Assembly (NCBI RefSeq): GCF_001704415.2
Contig: NC_030814.1
Span: 69,743,121 to 69,807,120 of the forward strand
Source: Capra hircus
Taxonomy: Eukaryota > Chordata > Mammalia > Artiodactyla > Bovidae
Direction of reading: 5' to 3'
Length of the DNA: 64,000 nt
Shown here: in pieces, positions 1 through 11,372 of the stretch
How positions within the stretch are numbered: position 1 is the first letter of the stretch
Layout: each line of letters opens with the position of its first letter
The notes under the pieces: generated by a model
Databases searched by the model: none
Seen by the model: the letters and a program-made list of their open reading frames with translations, nothing else
Told to the model about the DNA's origin: nothing
Position numbers and translations under genes: made by a program

Positions 1-268
1 GCCAAGGTCGCTCGTCTAGGGGCTCCCAGGCCGCTGGGAGAGGCGGAACGGCGCCTCAGACCCTGCAGCACTGACGCATGCCCGAGACCAGTGCCAAATT
101 CGGCACTCCTGGGCGCCGGCGCCACTGAATCGCTGCTCGGCCAACCTCCCGGACGCGCCTGGTTGTGTCCTCTGGGTCACTCCAAGGCCTGGTTTGCGGG
201 CCCACTCCATCCCCTGTGGCAGGTCCCGCTGAGTGGGGGCTCCTCAGGAGAATGCCTACAATACTGAT
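1..268. other. GC-rich unassigned segment at the window edge
   Basis: The first ~245 bases are very GC-rich with about 19 CpG dinucleotides, unlike the AT-rich DNA that follows. The composition changes sharply where L1 sequence begins near 270. No convincing coding frame or repeat family was recognised. It could be a CpG-island fragment, a satellite piece or the GC-rich 5' region of a retroelement. It is cut by the window start. Confidence 0.4.
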
Positions 269-269
269 A

Positions 270-2208
270 ATGCCTGCAATTTTGATAACTAGCTTTGTAG
301 TACAGTTTGAAGTCAGGGAGCCTGATTCTTCCAGCTCCATTTATCTTTCTGGAAATTGCTTTGGCTATTTGTGGTCTTTTGTGTCTTCATATAAATTTTA
401 AGTTGTTGCTGTTGTTGTTGTTCTAGTTCCAAGGAAAAAAATCAGCATTGGTAACTTGATACCGATTGCACTAAATCTGTAGATTGCTTAGGGTAGTACA
501 GTCATTTTGACAATATCCGTCTTTCAATGCAAGAGCAAGCTACAGCTTTCCATCCCTATTGTCTTTGATTTCTTTCATCAAGGTATCAGAGTTTTCAGAG
601 TACAAATCTTTTGTCTCCAGAGGTAGGTTTATTACTAGATATTTTACTCTTTTTGATGCCATGGTAATCGGGGTTGTTTCTTGAATTTCTCTTTCTGATA
701 TTTTGTTGTTAGTGTTTAGGTATGCAGCAGGTTTCTGTGTGTTAATTTTGTAACCTGCAACTTTACCAAATTCATTGATGTGCTCTAGCAGTTTTCTGGA
801 AGCATCTTTAGATTTTTAATGTATACTATCATTTCATTTGCAAACAGTGACAGTTTTACTTCTTTTCAAATTTGGATTCCTTTTACTTGTTTTTTTTCTC
901 TGTGATTGCTGTAGCTAGGATTTCCAAAGATTGTTGAAGAAAAGTGAAGAGGGTGGACATCCTTGTCTTGTTCCTGATCTTAGAGGAAATATTTTCAGCT
1001 TTTTACTGTTGAATATAATGTTATCTGTAGGTTTGTCACATATGGCTTTTATTATGTTGAGGTAGGTTCCCTCTATGCCCACTTTCTGGAGAGCTTTTAT
1101 CGTAACTAGATGCTGAACTTTGTCAAAGCTTTTCCTACATTTATTGAGATGATGGTTTTTATTCTTCAGTGTGTTGATGTGGTGTATCACACTGACTTAT
1201 TTGCAGATACTGAAAAATCCTTGCATCCCTGGGATAAATTCCACGTGATCATAGTGTATGAACCTTTTAACATATTGTTGGATTCAGATTGTGTTGAGCA
1301 ATTTTGTATCTATGTTCATCAGTGATATTGATCTTTGTTTCGTTTTTTGTGGTATCTTTGTCTGGTTTGGGGGGTCAGGATGATGTTTACCTCATAGAAT
1401 GGGTTTGGGAGATTTCCTTCCTCTGCAACTTTTTGAAACAGTTTCAGAAAGATAGGTGTTAGCTCTCACCTGAATATTTGATCGAATTCACCTGTGAAGC
1501 CATCTGGTCCTGTACTTTTGTTTGTTGGAAGTTTTTTAATCACAATTTCAAATTCATTAGTTGTGATTGATCTGTTCATATTTTCTATTTCTTGTTGGTT
1601 CAGTCTTGGGAGATTGTACCTTTCTAAGAATATTTCCATTTATTCCAGGTTATCCATTTTATTTGCATGCAGTTCCTCTTAGTAGTCTCTTAATGTCCTT
1701 TGTATTTCTGTGATGTGAATTGTAACTTCACTTTATTTCTAATTTTATTGATTTAAGCCCTCTCCCTTTTTTCTTGATGAGTCTGGCTAAAAGTTTATCA
1801 AATTTGTTTATTTTTTCAAAGAACCAGCTTTTAGTCATTCTTCAACTCTGTTTCATTTTTTGTGCTCTGAATGGTATGGTTTCTTACCTTCTACTGACAT
1901 TAGGTTCTGTTTTTTTTCTTCTTCTCCAGTCAGTTTAGGTGTAAGGTTAGGTTATTTATTTGAGATTTCTCTTGCTTCATGAGGTAAGACTGTATTGCCA
2001 TAATCTTCCCACTTAGAACTGCTTTTGCTGCATCCCATAGGTTTTGGATCACTGTGATTTCATTTTCATTTGTCTCTAGGTATTTTTTTATTTCCTCTGA
2101 TTTCTTCAGTGATCCATTGGCTGTTCAGTAGTATATTGTTAAGCCTGTGTGTGCTTGTGCTTTTACTAATCTCCTAGCAATGTGGTTGGAAGAGATGCTT
2201 CATATGAA
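270..2208 (-). mobile_element. L1 LINE fragment, antisense (ORF2 region)
   Basis: Reading the minus strand gives L1 ORF2 from the linker after the endonuclease through the reverse transcriptase and towards the C-terminus. A short open piece at 915-1190 carries the RT block with 'SGTRQGCP' spelled RSGTRQGCPP. Stops and indels are frequent, so it is dead. Both the true 5' end and the 3'UTR are missing. A BovB copy adjoins at 2211. Confidence 0.85.
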
Positions 2209-2210
2209 TT

Positions 2211-2800
2211 TAGTTCCATTCAGTCACTCAGTCATGTCTGACTCTGCGACCCCATGGAATGCAGCACGCCAGGCTTCCCTATCCATCACCAACTTCCAGA
2301 GCTTGCTCAAATTCAAGTACATCGAGTCAGTGATGCCATCCAACCATCTCATCTTCTGTTGTCCCCTTCTCCTCTCGCCTTCAATCTTTATCAGCATCAG
2401 GGTCTTTTCCAATGAGTCAGTTTTTCACATCAGGTGGCCAAAGTATTGGAGTTTCAGCTTCAGCATCAGTCCTTCCAATGAACACCCAGGACTGATCTCC
2501 TTTAGAATGGACTGGTTGGATCTCCTTGCAGTCCAAGGAACTCACAAGAGTCTTCTCCAACACCACAATTCAAAAGCATCAATTCTTCGGTGCTCAGCTT
2601 TCTTTATAGTCCAGCTCTCACATCCATACATGACTACTGGAAAAACCATAGCCTTGTCTAGATGGACCTTTGTTGGCAAAGTAATGTCTCTGCTTTTGAA
2701 TATGCTGTCTAGGTTTGTCATAGCTTTCCTTCCAAGGAGCAAGTGTCTTTTAATTTCATGGCTGCAGTCACCATCTGCAGATTTTGGAGCCCAAGAAAAT
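2211..2800 (-). mobile_element. BovB (RTE) 3' fragment, antisense
   Basis: It starts on the plus strand with the inverted BovB 3' tail (cattcagtcactcagtcatg). The minus strand encodes the C-terminal part of the BovB ORF, for example ESWTIKKAEHRRIDAFELW. It is 5'-truncated at the 'GDCSHEIKR' block and moderately diverged. Confidence 0.9.
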
Positions 2801-4299
2801 AAAACAAGTGGTAGAGCAGGGGAAAAAAATGTCACCCAGAATATTTTTCTATTCCTACAGAAATAAACATTATTGACTCTATGATCTAAGGAGTCTAATG
2901 TAATCAACACACCACTAGTTGGTTCCCTAGTCCCCTGGGAATGTGCCCATTAAGAGATCAGCCTTAATAAGAGAAATGTTATAAATTTGAATCAATTCAC
3001 AGCCTCCATCCCTGCTTCTGTGTTCAATTTTACTTGGGCCTGGGAGCAAGACTGGCAAAAGAGACTGACTAATATCTACTGGAAGAGTTTTTATCTACCA
3101 ACTATCAAGATCCAGCTCTGCAGTGAATGTACTTTAGTGCAGATTTATGTAGGACATAGTTATCACATTCTGTGCCTCTTTCAAGAAGTTCATCTACAGC
3201 CTCCTTCCAGATTTCTGTCATTAACTTCCCAGCCCTTTTCTTGTCAAGACCCTGAACAAAACACCAGCCTGTTAGGCAATGACCAGAAATCAGTGCGTAT
3301 CCAAACTCAGGTGCACATCTCCTTCCATGAAAATTAAGAGCCAGATGAACTACCTGTAGTCTTCCCACTACCTATAATGTGGGGATATAAAATGTCTCTC
3401 TACCACTATCTTACAGGATGCTCAGAGGGGGCTGTGACATAATAATGACAATTTTTTTCTACTGCTTGTGTATAATTTAGATTAATCTATAAATAGATTA
3501 TAGATTGTTTTTTCCTCCATTGATAATTGGTTAAAAATTACAAAAATTTTGAGGGCTTAGACAGGGCAGTAAGAGAAAGAAGTAGGTCAGTAGTGACCTA
3601 GGGAGCCAGAGAAGTAACATGAATTGGGAAAAGAGTTAATGGAGTCACTGATAATTTTTACCTTGTTTAGGACCCAAAAATAAAAAGAACAAATGGTGGA
3701 AAATCATAATTTTAAAATCATTAGATGAAAACTTTCAAGATCTGTAGAATGATGTCAGTCTGAAAACTGAAAAATATTCCTGACTCCTTGAAAAGATGAA
3801 TAAAAAATATCTCCTGGTATTTGAATGTACTATTATTTTATTTGCCTGTTCATGGTTTAATTTAAAATTAGTACTCAAGATTTTAGAGCCTCCAAACATA
3901 GAAGCAAGGAACAGGACAGAAGTACCCACTGGGATACCCATTTTCCCAAGCATGCATCATCCTCTTGATCTCAAGACTGGATGCCAATTCAAGACAGTAG
4001 TGCAGGTATTCCTCAGTTTATTCAGAAATAGTTGACCAAACACATCACCCCAGAACCACAGAGGATGGCATTGAACTCTGCTCATCTCTTAGCCTATCTC
4101 TGGCACAAAGAAGAATTATAAGAATTACTAGCGCTTTCTTTTAGTTGTTTTAAATGGCCAGGCTGATAGGTCATTTGCTAACCCAATTGTTACCTACCAG
4201 TGCTACTGAATTCAAGTCCATACTGCTCACTGTACAGTTTGGAGCTGATGACCCAAAACTTATTTGATGTAGCAAAAGGAGCTGTAAGAGTGAAGTTTA
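2801..4299. other. Non-repetitive stretch, no confirmed gene
   Basis: AT-rich sequence without a repeat I recognise. It contains one open frame that looks more protein-like than chance (3105-3368 minus, listed separately). A self-complementary AT run sits at about 3478-3510. Nothing else is supported. Confidence 0.5.
3105..3368 (-). pseudogene. Possible relic of an unidentified coding sequence or old transposon ORF
   Basis: An 87-residue open frame on the minus strand. Its second half is rich in charged residues and reads like a helical globular domain, including LDKKRAGKLMTEIWKEAVDE, and it continues past usual chance length. The family is not recognised. No intact start context or partner exon is visible. 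It may be a processed pseudogene or a relic of an old DNA transposon or retroviral ORF, or simply chance. Confidence 0.25.
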
Positions 4300-4972
4300 T
4301 AGCAATATAATCCTACCTTAAGAAACAAGAGACATTTCAAATGAACAACTTAACCTTATACCTAAACCGATTAGAATAAAAAGAAAGAAAGAAAGAAAGA
4401 AAGCCCACAAAATTAGTAGAAGGAAAGAAATCATATATATTAGAACAGATATAAATGAAAAAGAAATTAAGGTAGCAATGGTAAAAAAAAAATCAATGGC
4501 AGTAACAGCTGTTTCTTTTAGAAGATAAGCAAAATTGATAAACATTTACCAGACTCATCAAAAAAAAAAAGACAGTAAAATTAGAAATAAAAACAGAGAA
4601 GTTGCAACTGACACTGCAGAAATAGAAAGAATCATAAGAGACTACATTCCAATGAAATGGATAAACTGGAAGAAATGGACAAATTTTTAGAAAAGTACAA
4701 TCTTTTAAGACTGAACCAGGAAGAAATAGAAAATATGAACAGACCAATTACAAGCACCGAAACTGTAACTTATTAAAAAATCTTCCAACAAACAGAAGCT
4801 CAGGGCCATATGGTTTCACAGGTGGATTCCCTCAAATGCTTAGAGAAGAGCTAACATCTGTACTGCTCAAGCCCTTCCAAAACTTGCGGGGAGAGGAACA
4901 CTTCCAAATTCATTCTATGAGGCTACCATCACCCTGGTACCAAAACAAAAGATATAACAAAAAAAGAATTAA
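4300..4972 (+). mobile_element. L1 LINE, sense, ORF2 segment (outer element, part 1)
   Basis: Degenerate L1 ORF2 sequence just upstream of the RT domain on the plus strand. It resumes at 5493 after a younger L1 insertion, so both belong to one older L1 that runs to about 9243 with several nested insertions. Confidence 0.8.
4377..4403. repeat. (GAAA)n microsatellite
   Basis: About six units of a GAAA/AAAG tetranucleotide inside the outer L1. Confidence 0.9.
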
Positions 4973-5505
4973 TGCGATTCTCCCAAATCATCCCACCCTC
5001 TCCCTCTCCCACAGAGTCCAAAAGACTGGTCTACACATCTGTGTCTCTTTTGCTGTCTCACATACAGGGTTATTGTTACCATCTTTTTAAATTCCATATA
5101 TGTGCATTAGTATACTGTATTGGTGTTTTTCTTTCTGGCTTACTTCCTCTGTATAATCGGCTCCAGTTTCATCCACCTCATTAGAACTGATTCAAATGTA
5201 TTCTTTTTAATGGCTGAGTAATACTCCATTGTGTATATGTACCACAGCTTTCTTAGCCATTCATCTGCTGATGGACATCTTCATGTATAATATCATATAA
5301 GAAACGAATTGCCAGTCTAGGTTCGGTGCAGGGTGCAAGATGCTTGGGGCTGGTGCACTGGGATGACCCAGAGGGATGGTGTGGGCGGGGGTGGGCGGGG
5401 AGGTCGGAACACGGGTACACCCATGGCAGGTTCATGTTGATGTGTGGCAAAATCAATACACTATTGTAAAGCAAAAAGAAAAAAGAAAGAAAGAAAGAAA
5501 ATTAC
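4973..5505 (+). mobile_element. L1 3' end with 5' inversion (twin-priming type), nested in an older L1
   Basis: From 4973 to about 5300 the sequence is L1 3' region in antisense. From about 5300 to 5475 it is the L1 3' end in sense, ending in an A/GAAA-rich tail. The host L1 is interrupted at an A-rich run (aaaaaaagaa) that reappears after the tail, as expected for a TSD. Inverted 5' part plus direct 3' part is the usual twin-priming product. Confidence 0.75.
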
Positions 5506-5640
5506 ATGCTGTTATCACTGATGAACATAGATGCAAAAATCCTCAACAAAATAGTAGAAGAATCCAACAACACAATAAAAAAAATCATATACCATGATCA
5601 AGTGGGATATATCCCAGGGATGTAAAGATTCTTCAATATA
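5493..5640 (+). mobile_element. L1 LINE, sense (outer element, part 2)
   Basis: Start of the L1 RT region, with a recognisable run matching 'atgaacatagatgcaaaaat', continuing the element broken at 4972. Confidence 0.75.
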
Positions 5641-5769
5641 AAAGCCAATACAATTTTGTGAAGTAATTAACCTCCAGTTAAAATAAATAAATTTATATTT
5701 TAAAAAAAGAAAGGTATCTTGGGATATAGGGCATGAAAGGAGTTAGTGAAGATTGAGGTCCATTTAAAA
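5641..5769 (+). mobile_element. Short L1 3' tail plus unassigned filler, nested in the outer L1
   Basis: About 70 bp of L1 3' terminus (taacctccagttaaaataaa) lies inside the RT region of the outer L1. It is followed by about 55 bp of unknown origin before the host L1 resumes with 'atgatacaccat'. Confidence 0.55.
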
Positions 5770-6461
5770 AAAATCAACAAATATGATACACCATATAAAA
5801 ATTGAAGGATTAAAAACTATATGATAATCTCAATAGATACCAAAAAAGCTTTCAACAAAATTAAAAAGCCATTTATGATTTAAAAAAAAAAAACTTTCCA
5901 GAAAAAGGGCATAGAAGGAACCTCCCTCTACATAATAAAGATCATATATGACCATATATGAAAAACTCACATCAAACATAACTCTTAATGGTGAAAAACT
6001 GAAAGCATTTGCTGTAAGATCAGGAATAACATAAGAGTGTCCACTCTCACCACTATTATTTAACATATTTTTGGAAGTGATAGCCATGGCAATCAGAGAA
6101 GAAAAAGATATAAAAGTAATCCAGGTTGGAAAAGAAGCAAAACTGTCTCTGGTTGCAAATGACATGATACCATATTTAGAAAATCCTAAAGATGCCACCA
6201 GAAAATTACTTAACCCAATTAATGGATTTAGTACAGTTGCATGATGAAAATTAATACACAGAAATTTCTTGCATTCCATAAGTTAATAATAAAAAATCAG
6301 AAAGAGAAATTAAAGAAACAACCCTATTCACCATTGCAACAAAAAGAATGAAATACCTAGGAATGTCTACCTAATGAGAAAAAAGATCTGTATGCAGAAA
6401 ATTATAAGACTCTGATAAAAGAAATCAAACATGACAGTAACAGAAGGGGAAATGCACTATG
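5770..6461 (+). mobile_element. L1 LINE, sense (outer element, part 3, RT region)
   Basis: L1 RT-domain sequence with frame breaks. It stops at 6461 where a BovB copy is inserted and resumes at 7892. Confidence 0.8.
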
Positions 6462-6471
6462 TTCCTGAATT

Positions 6472-7891
6472 CAGTTCAGTTCAGTTGCTCAGTCATGTCC
6501 AACTCTTTGAGATTCCGTGGACTGTGGCATGCCAGGCTTCTCTGTCCATCACCAACTCCAGGATCTTACACAAACTCATGCCCATCAATCAGTGATGTCT
6601 TCCAACCATATCATTTTCTGTCATCCCCTCCTCCTCTCACCTTCAAACTTTCCCAGCATCAGGGTCTTTTCCAATGAGTCAATACTTCCCATCAGGTGGC
6701 CAAAGTATTGGAGCTTCAGCTCCAGCATCAGTCCTTCCAATGAATATTCAGGACTGATTTCCTTTAGGATGGACTGATGGATCTCCTTGCAGTCCAAGGG
6801 ACTCTCAAGAGTCTTCTCCAACACCACGGTTCAATGGCATCAATTCTTCGGCACTCAGCTTTCTTTATAGTCCAGCTCTCATATCCATACATGACTACTA
6901 GAAAAACCATACCTTTGACTAGACAGACCTGTGTCAGCAAAGTGTCTAGATTGGTCATAGATTTTCTTCCAAGGAGCAAGTGTCTTTTAATTTCATGGCT
7001 GCAGTCACCATCTGCTGTGATTTTGGAGTCTGCACCCTGCCCCCCCCCCAAAAAAAAAAAACTAAAGTCTGTCACTGTTTCCATTGTTTCCCCATCTACT
7101 TGCCATGAAGTGATGGGACTAGATGCCATGATCTTAGTTTTCTGAATGTTGAGTTTTAAGCCAACTTTTTCACTCTCCTCTTTCACTTTCATCAAGAGGC
7201 TCTTTAGTTCTTCTTCACTTTCTGCCCTAAGGGTGGTGTCATCTGCATATCTGAAGTTATTGATATTTCTCCCAGCAATCTTGATTCCAGCTTGTGCTTC
7301 ATCCAGCCCAGCATTTCACATGATATGCTCTGTGTATAAGTTAAATAAGCAGGGTGACAATATACAGTCTTGATGTACTCCTTTCCCGATTTGGAACCAG
7401 TTTATTGTTCCATGTCCAGTTCTAACTGTTGCTTCCTAATCTGCATACAGATTTCTCAGGAGATGGGTCAGGTTGTCTGGTATTCCCATCTCTCAGAATT
7501 TTCCACAGTTTATTGTTATCCACACAGTCAAAGGCTTTGGTATAGTCAATAAAGCAGAAGTAGATGTTTTTCTGGAACTCACTTGCTTTTTCAATGATCC
7601 AGCAGATGTTGGCAATTTGACCTCTGGTTCCTCTGCCTTTTCTAAATCCAGCTTGAACATCGGGAAGTTAATGGTTCACATACTGTTGAATCCTGGCTTG
7701 GAGAATTTTGAGCATTACTTTGCTAGTGTGTGAGATGAGTGCAATTGTGGGATAGTTTGAACATTCTTTGGCATTGTCTTTCTTTGGAATCGGAATGAAA
7801 ACTGACCTTTTCCGGTCCTGTGGCCACTGCTGAGTTTTCCAAATTTGCTGGCATATTGAGTGCAACACTTTCACAGCTGCATCTTTCAGGA
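6472..7891 (-). mobile_element. BovB (RTE) 5'-truncated copy, antisense, with TSD
   Basis: A roughly 1.4-kb BovB on the minus strand from the inverted tail (cagttcagttcagttgctca) back to the region before the RT. The flanks carry a 10-bp TSD with one mismatch: ttcctgaatt at 6462-6471 and ttcctggatt at 7892-7901. A C-run joined to an A-run near 7040-7062 replaces a short BovB stretch. The ORF is broken in several places. Confidence 0.92.
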
Positions 7892-9058
7892 TTCCTGGAT
7901 TGGAATAATCAATATTTTGAAAATGACTATGCTACTCAAAACAATCTACAGATTCACTACAATCCCAAGCAAATTGCCAATGGCATTTTTCACAGAACTA
8001 GAAAAAAATTTCACAATTTTTTTGGAAACACAAAAGACCCTGAATGACTAAAGCAACCTTGAAAAGAAAAATGAAGCTGGAGGAATCAGGCTCCCTGACT
8101 TCAGATTATACAAAAAAGCTACAGCTTTACAATCAAAGCTGTTTATTACAAAACAGTAGGGTACTGGTCCAAAAATAGAAACATAGATTTTTTTTTTGAA
8201 CAATGTAGAAAGCCCTACATACCTATGGGCATCTTACCTTTGACAAATTGGGCAAAAATATACATTGGAGAAAAAACAACCTCTTCAATAAGTGGCACTG
8301 GGAAAACTGAACCGATATGTATAAAAAATGAAATTAGAACATCTCCTAACTCAATACATAAAAATAACCTCAAAATAGATTAAAATACCTAAATGTGAGG
8401 CTAGAATCTATAAATCTCTTAGAAGAAAACAGGCAGAACACTCTGTGATGTATGACAGCAAGATGCCATTAGATCTACATCCTAGAGTAACAGAAATAAA
8501 AACAAAAATAAACAAATGAGACCTAATTAAACTTAAAAGTTTTTGCACAGCAAAGCAAACCATAAACAAGTTGAAAATACAACCCTCAGAATGGGAGAAA
8601 ATATTTGCAAATGAAGCAACTGAAAAGAATTAATCTCCAAAATATACAAGTAGCTCATGCAGCTCAAAATCAAAAAAGAAGCAACCCATTCAGAAACTGG
8701 GCCAAAGACCTAAAGAGACATTTCTCCAAAGAAAACATATAGATGACTGACAAACACATGAAAAGATTTCAACATTGTTCATTATTAGAGAAATGCAAAT
8801 CAAAGCTAAAATGAGTTATCAACTCACACCAATCAGAATGGTAATCATCAAAAAATCTACAAACAGTAAATGCTGGAGAGGATGTAGACAAAAGAAAATC
8901 CTCTTGCACTCTTGGTGGAAAGGCAAATGGACACAAACACTATGGAGAATAGTATGGAGAGTCCTTAAAAAATTAAAAATAGAATTACCATATGACAGTA
9001 ATCCCATTACTGGGCGTATACCCTGAGAAAACCACAATTCAAAAAGACACATGCTTAT
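7892..9058 (+). mobile_element. L1 LINE, sense (outer element, part 4, ORF2 C-terminal region)
   Basis: Continues exactly where the L1 was broken at 6461 and runs through the ORF2 C-terminal region, for example the 'gaggaatcaggctccctga' block at about 8080. No long reading frame survives. Confidence 0.85.
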
Positions 9059-9106
9059 TTAAAGCAATTATCCTTCATTTAAAAAATAAATTAATTTAAA
9101 AAAAAG
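9059..9106 (+). mobile_element. Very short L1 3' tail insertion with TSD
   Basis: Fewer than 50 bp of L1 3' terminus ending in an A-run are inserted in the outer L1. Matching flanks agacacatgc (before) and agacacaggc (after) act as the TSD. Confidence 0.65.
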
Positions 9107-9243
9107 AGACACAGGCACCCCAATGTTCATTGCAGCACTATCTACAATAGTGACGACGTGGTAGCAATCTAGATGTCTATCAATAGAGGAATTGATAAAG
9201 AAGTTGTGGCACAAATACATAATGGACTGTTACTCAGACATAA
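9107..9243 (+). mobile_element. L1 LINE, sense (outer element, part 5)
   Basis: L1 sequence ending near 'actcagacataaa', where the LTR-like segment begins. Confidence 0.75.
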
Positions 9244-9244
9244 A

Positions 9245-9711
9245 TGTAGGAGACAGGAAGAATAGAAGAAAAACGGGCCCCGGCAAGGGCTGCAGAAGGA
9301 ATTTATAATTAATGATAAACTGGATGCTTTAAGGCATGAGACTCTTGGAACAAGTCCAGAGGGAACAGTTCATAATCTTGAAAACAGGATAGGATCCTGG
9401 GGTCGGAAAACAGACCCCAGACTGTTTTCCAACTGGAGTCTCAGAGTCACATTTTTTACATATCTGGAGGAAAATCTATAAATAAGAATATTAGTCTTAG
9501 TTACTGATTTGTTATTGATTACTGTTTCTTGGTTACTCAGTGGTTAATGATCACTTTGTTCTTTGGCCCTGAAGGCCACATGAGTTATGGCTTAACTCCC
9601 TGCACAATCCTTCCTTCACAGCTGAGAGTATAATATAGCTGGCATGGATTCAGTTTCAGCACCTTCACCTTGGAGTGGTGATGGTCCCCTGATCCTCATC
9701 TTTTACTGGAA
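9245..9711 (+). mobile_element. Probable solo LTR remnant of an endogenous retrovirus
   Basis: About 465 bp starting with TG and containing a possible TATA-like stretch (agtataatatagct, about 9626-9640). It is neither L1, BovB nor SINE, sits between retroelements and has LTR-like size. The 3' end is not the expected CA and abuts BovB at 9712, so it may be truncated. The family was not identified and no retroviral genes are present. Confidence 0.45.
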
Positions 9712-9964
9712 AAAGTTGGCTTAAAGCTCAACATTCAGAAAACGAAGATCATGGCATCCGGTCCCATCACTTCATGGAAAATAGATGGGGAAACAGTGGA
9801 AACAGAGTCAGACTTTATTTTGGGGGGCTCCAAAATCACTGCAGATGGTGATTGCAGCCATGAAATTAAAAGACACTTACTCCTTGGAAGAAAAGTTATG
9901 ACCAATCTAGATAGCATATTCAAAAGCAGAGACATTACTTTGCCGACTAAGGTCCATCTAGTCA
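9712..9964 (+). mobile_element. BovB (RTE), sense (outer copy, part 1)
   Basis: BovB ORF sequence from the 'KLNIQKTKI' block to the 'PTKV' block, 5'-truncated. It is broken at 9964 by an antisense BovB and continues at 10521. The 8-bp tctagtca occurs at 9957-9964 and 10521-10528 as TSD. Confidence 0.9.
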
Positions 9965-10520
9965 GTTCAGTTCAGTTCAGTCGCTCAGTCATGTCCGACT
10001 CTTTGTGACCCCATGAATCGCAGCATCACCATCTCCCGGAGTTCACTCAGACTAACGTCCATCGAGTCCGTGAGGCCATCCAGCCATCTCATCCTCTGTC
10101 GTCCCCTTCTCCTCCTGCCCCCAATCTCTCCCAGATTCGGAGTCTTTTCCAATGAGTCAGTTCTTCACATGAGGTGTCCAAAGTACTGGAGCTTCAGCTT
10201 TAGCATCATTCCTTCCAAAGAAATCCCAGGGTTGATCTCCTTCAGAATGCACTGGTTGGATCTCCTTGCAGTCCAAGGGACTCTCAAGAGTCTTCTCCAA
10301 CACCACAGTTCAAAAGCATCAATTCTTCGGCGCTCAGTCTTCTTCACAGTCCAACTCTCACATCCATACATGACCACAGGGAAAACCATAGCCTTGACTA
10401 GACGGACCTTAGTCGGTAAAGTAGTGTCTCTGCTTTTGAATATGCTATCTAGGTTGGTCATAACTTTTCTTCCAAGGAGTAAGTGTCTTTTAATTTCATG
10501 GCTGCAATCACCATCTGCAG
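9965..10520 (-). mobile_element. BovB (RTE) antisense copy nested in a sense BovB
   Basis: Runs from the inverted 3' tail at 9965 to a 5' truncation at 'ccatctgcag'. The tctagtca TSD on both sides shows an ordinary nested insertion. The minus-strand frame is open for 98 codons (10165-10461). Confidence 0.93.
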
Positions 10521-10958
10521 TCTAGTCAAGGCTATGGTTTTTCCAGTAGTCACATATGGATGTGACAGTTGGACTGTGAAGAAGGCTGAGTGCCGAAGAA
10601 TTGATGCTTTTGAACTGTGGTGTTGGAGAATACTCTTGAGAGTCCCTTGGACTGCAAGGAGATCCAACCAGTCCATTCTGAAGGAGATCAGCCCTGGGAT
10701 TTCTTTGGAAGGAATGATGCTAAAGCTGAAACTCCAGTACTTTGACCACCTCACGGGAAGAATTGACTCATTGGAAAAGACTTTGGTGCTGGGAGGGATT
10801 GGGGCCAAAAGGAGAAGGGTACGACAGAGGATGAGATGGCTAGATGACATCACGGACTCACTGGACATCAGTTTGGGTAGACTCCAGGAGTTGGAGGCTT
10901 GGCGTGTTGCAGTTCATGGGGTCACAAAGAGTTGGACACAACTGAGTGACTGAACTGA
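10521..10958 (+). mobile_element. BovB (RTE), sense (outer copy, part 2, 3' end)
   Basis: Completes the outer BovB to its 3' tail (gactgaactgaactc). The frame from 10483 to 10953 is open for 156 codons but lacks the RT domain. Confidence 0.92.
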
Positions 10959-11143
10959 ACTCAACTTACTAAAGAGAGAAAGCAATGAATAATAGTATGA
11001 TACTTGGGTCAGTGATGTAAGGGAAATACTAATTAGAACTCTGCAGGTGACATCAACACTCTCATTTTGATGCAATAGATAAACATTTGATGTAATATGT
11101 AACTATTAAAACCAGTAAATTAACACAGGCTCATATCCCACTT
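10959..11143. other. Spacer without recognised features
   Basis: About 185 bp of AT-rich unique sequence between a BovB 3' end and a Bov-tA. Confidence 0.5.
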
Positions 11144-11363
11144 AGGCTTCCCCCATGATTTAGCTGAAAAGAGTTGGCCTGCAAAGTAGGAGACATGAAG
11201 ATGTGGGTTCCATCTGCGAGTCAGGAAGATCCCCTGGAAAAGGAAATGGCAACCTACTCCAGTATTCTTGCCTAGAGAATCCCATGGACAGTGAACCTGC
11301 TGAGCTACAGTCCATAGGGTTACAAAGAGTCGGACACAACTGAAGTGGCTTAGCATGCATGCA
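11144..11363 (+). mobile_element. Bov-tA SINE, sense
   Basis: A tRNA-derived head (ttaggcttccc...) followed by the BovA body (ctccagtattcttgcctaga). The flanks share 'tcccactt', consistent with a TSD. Confidence 0.85.
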
Positions 11364-11372
11364 TTTCCCACT

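Noticed and set aside
915..1190. RT-like 91-codon frame as a gene
   Set aside because: Part of a dead antisense L1 ORF2.
9712..10958. Head-to-head BovB dimer like the other two
   Set aside because: Here the TSD tctagtca and the lack of shared private variants show an ordinary nested insertion.
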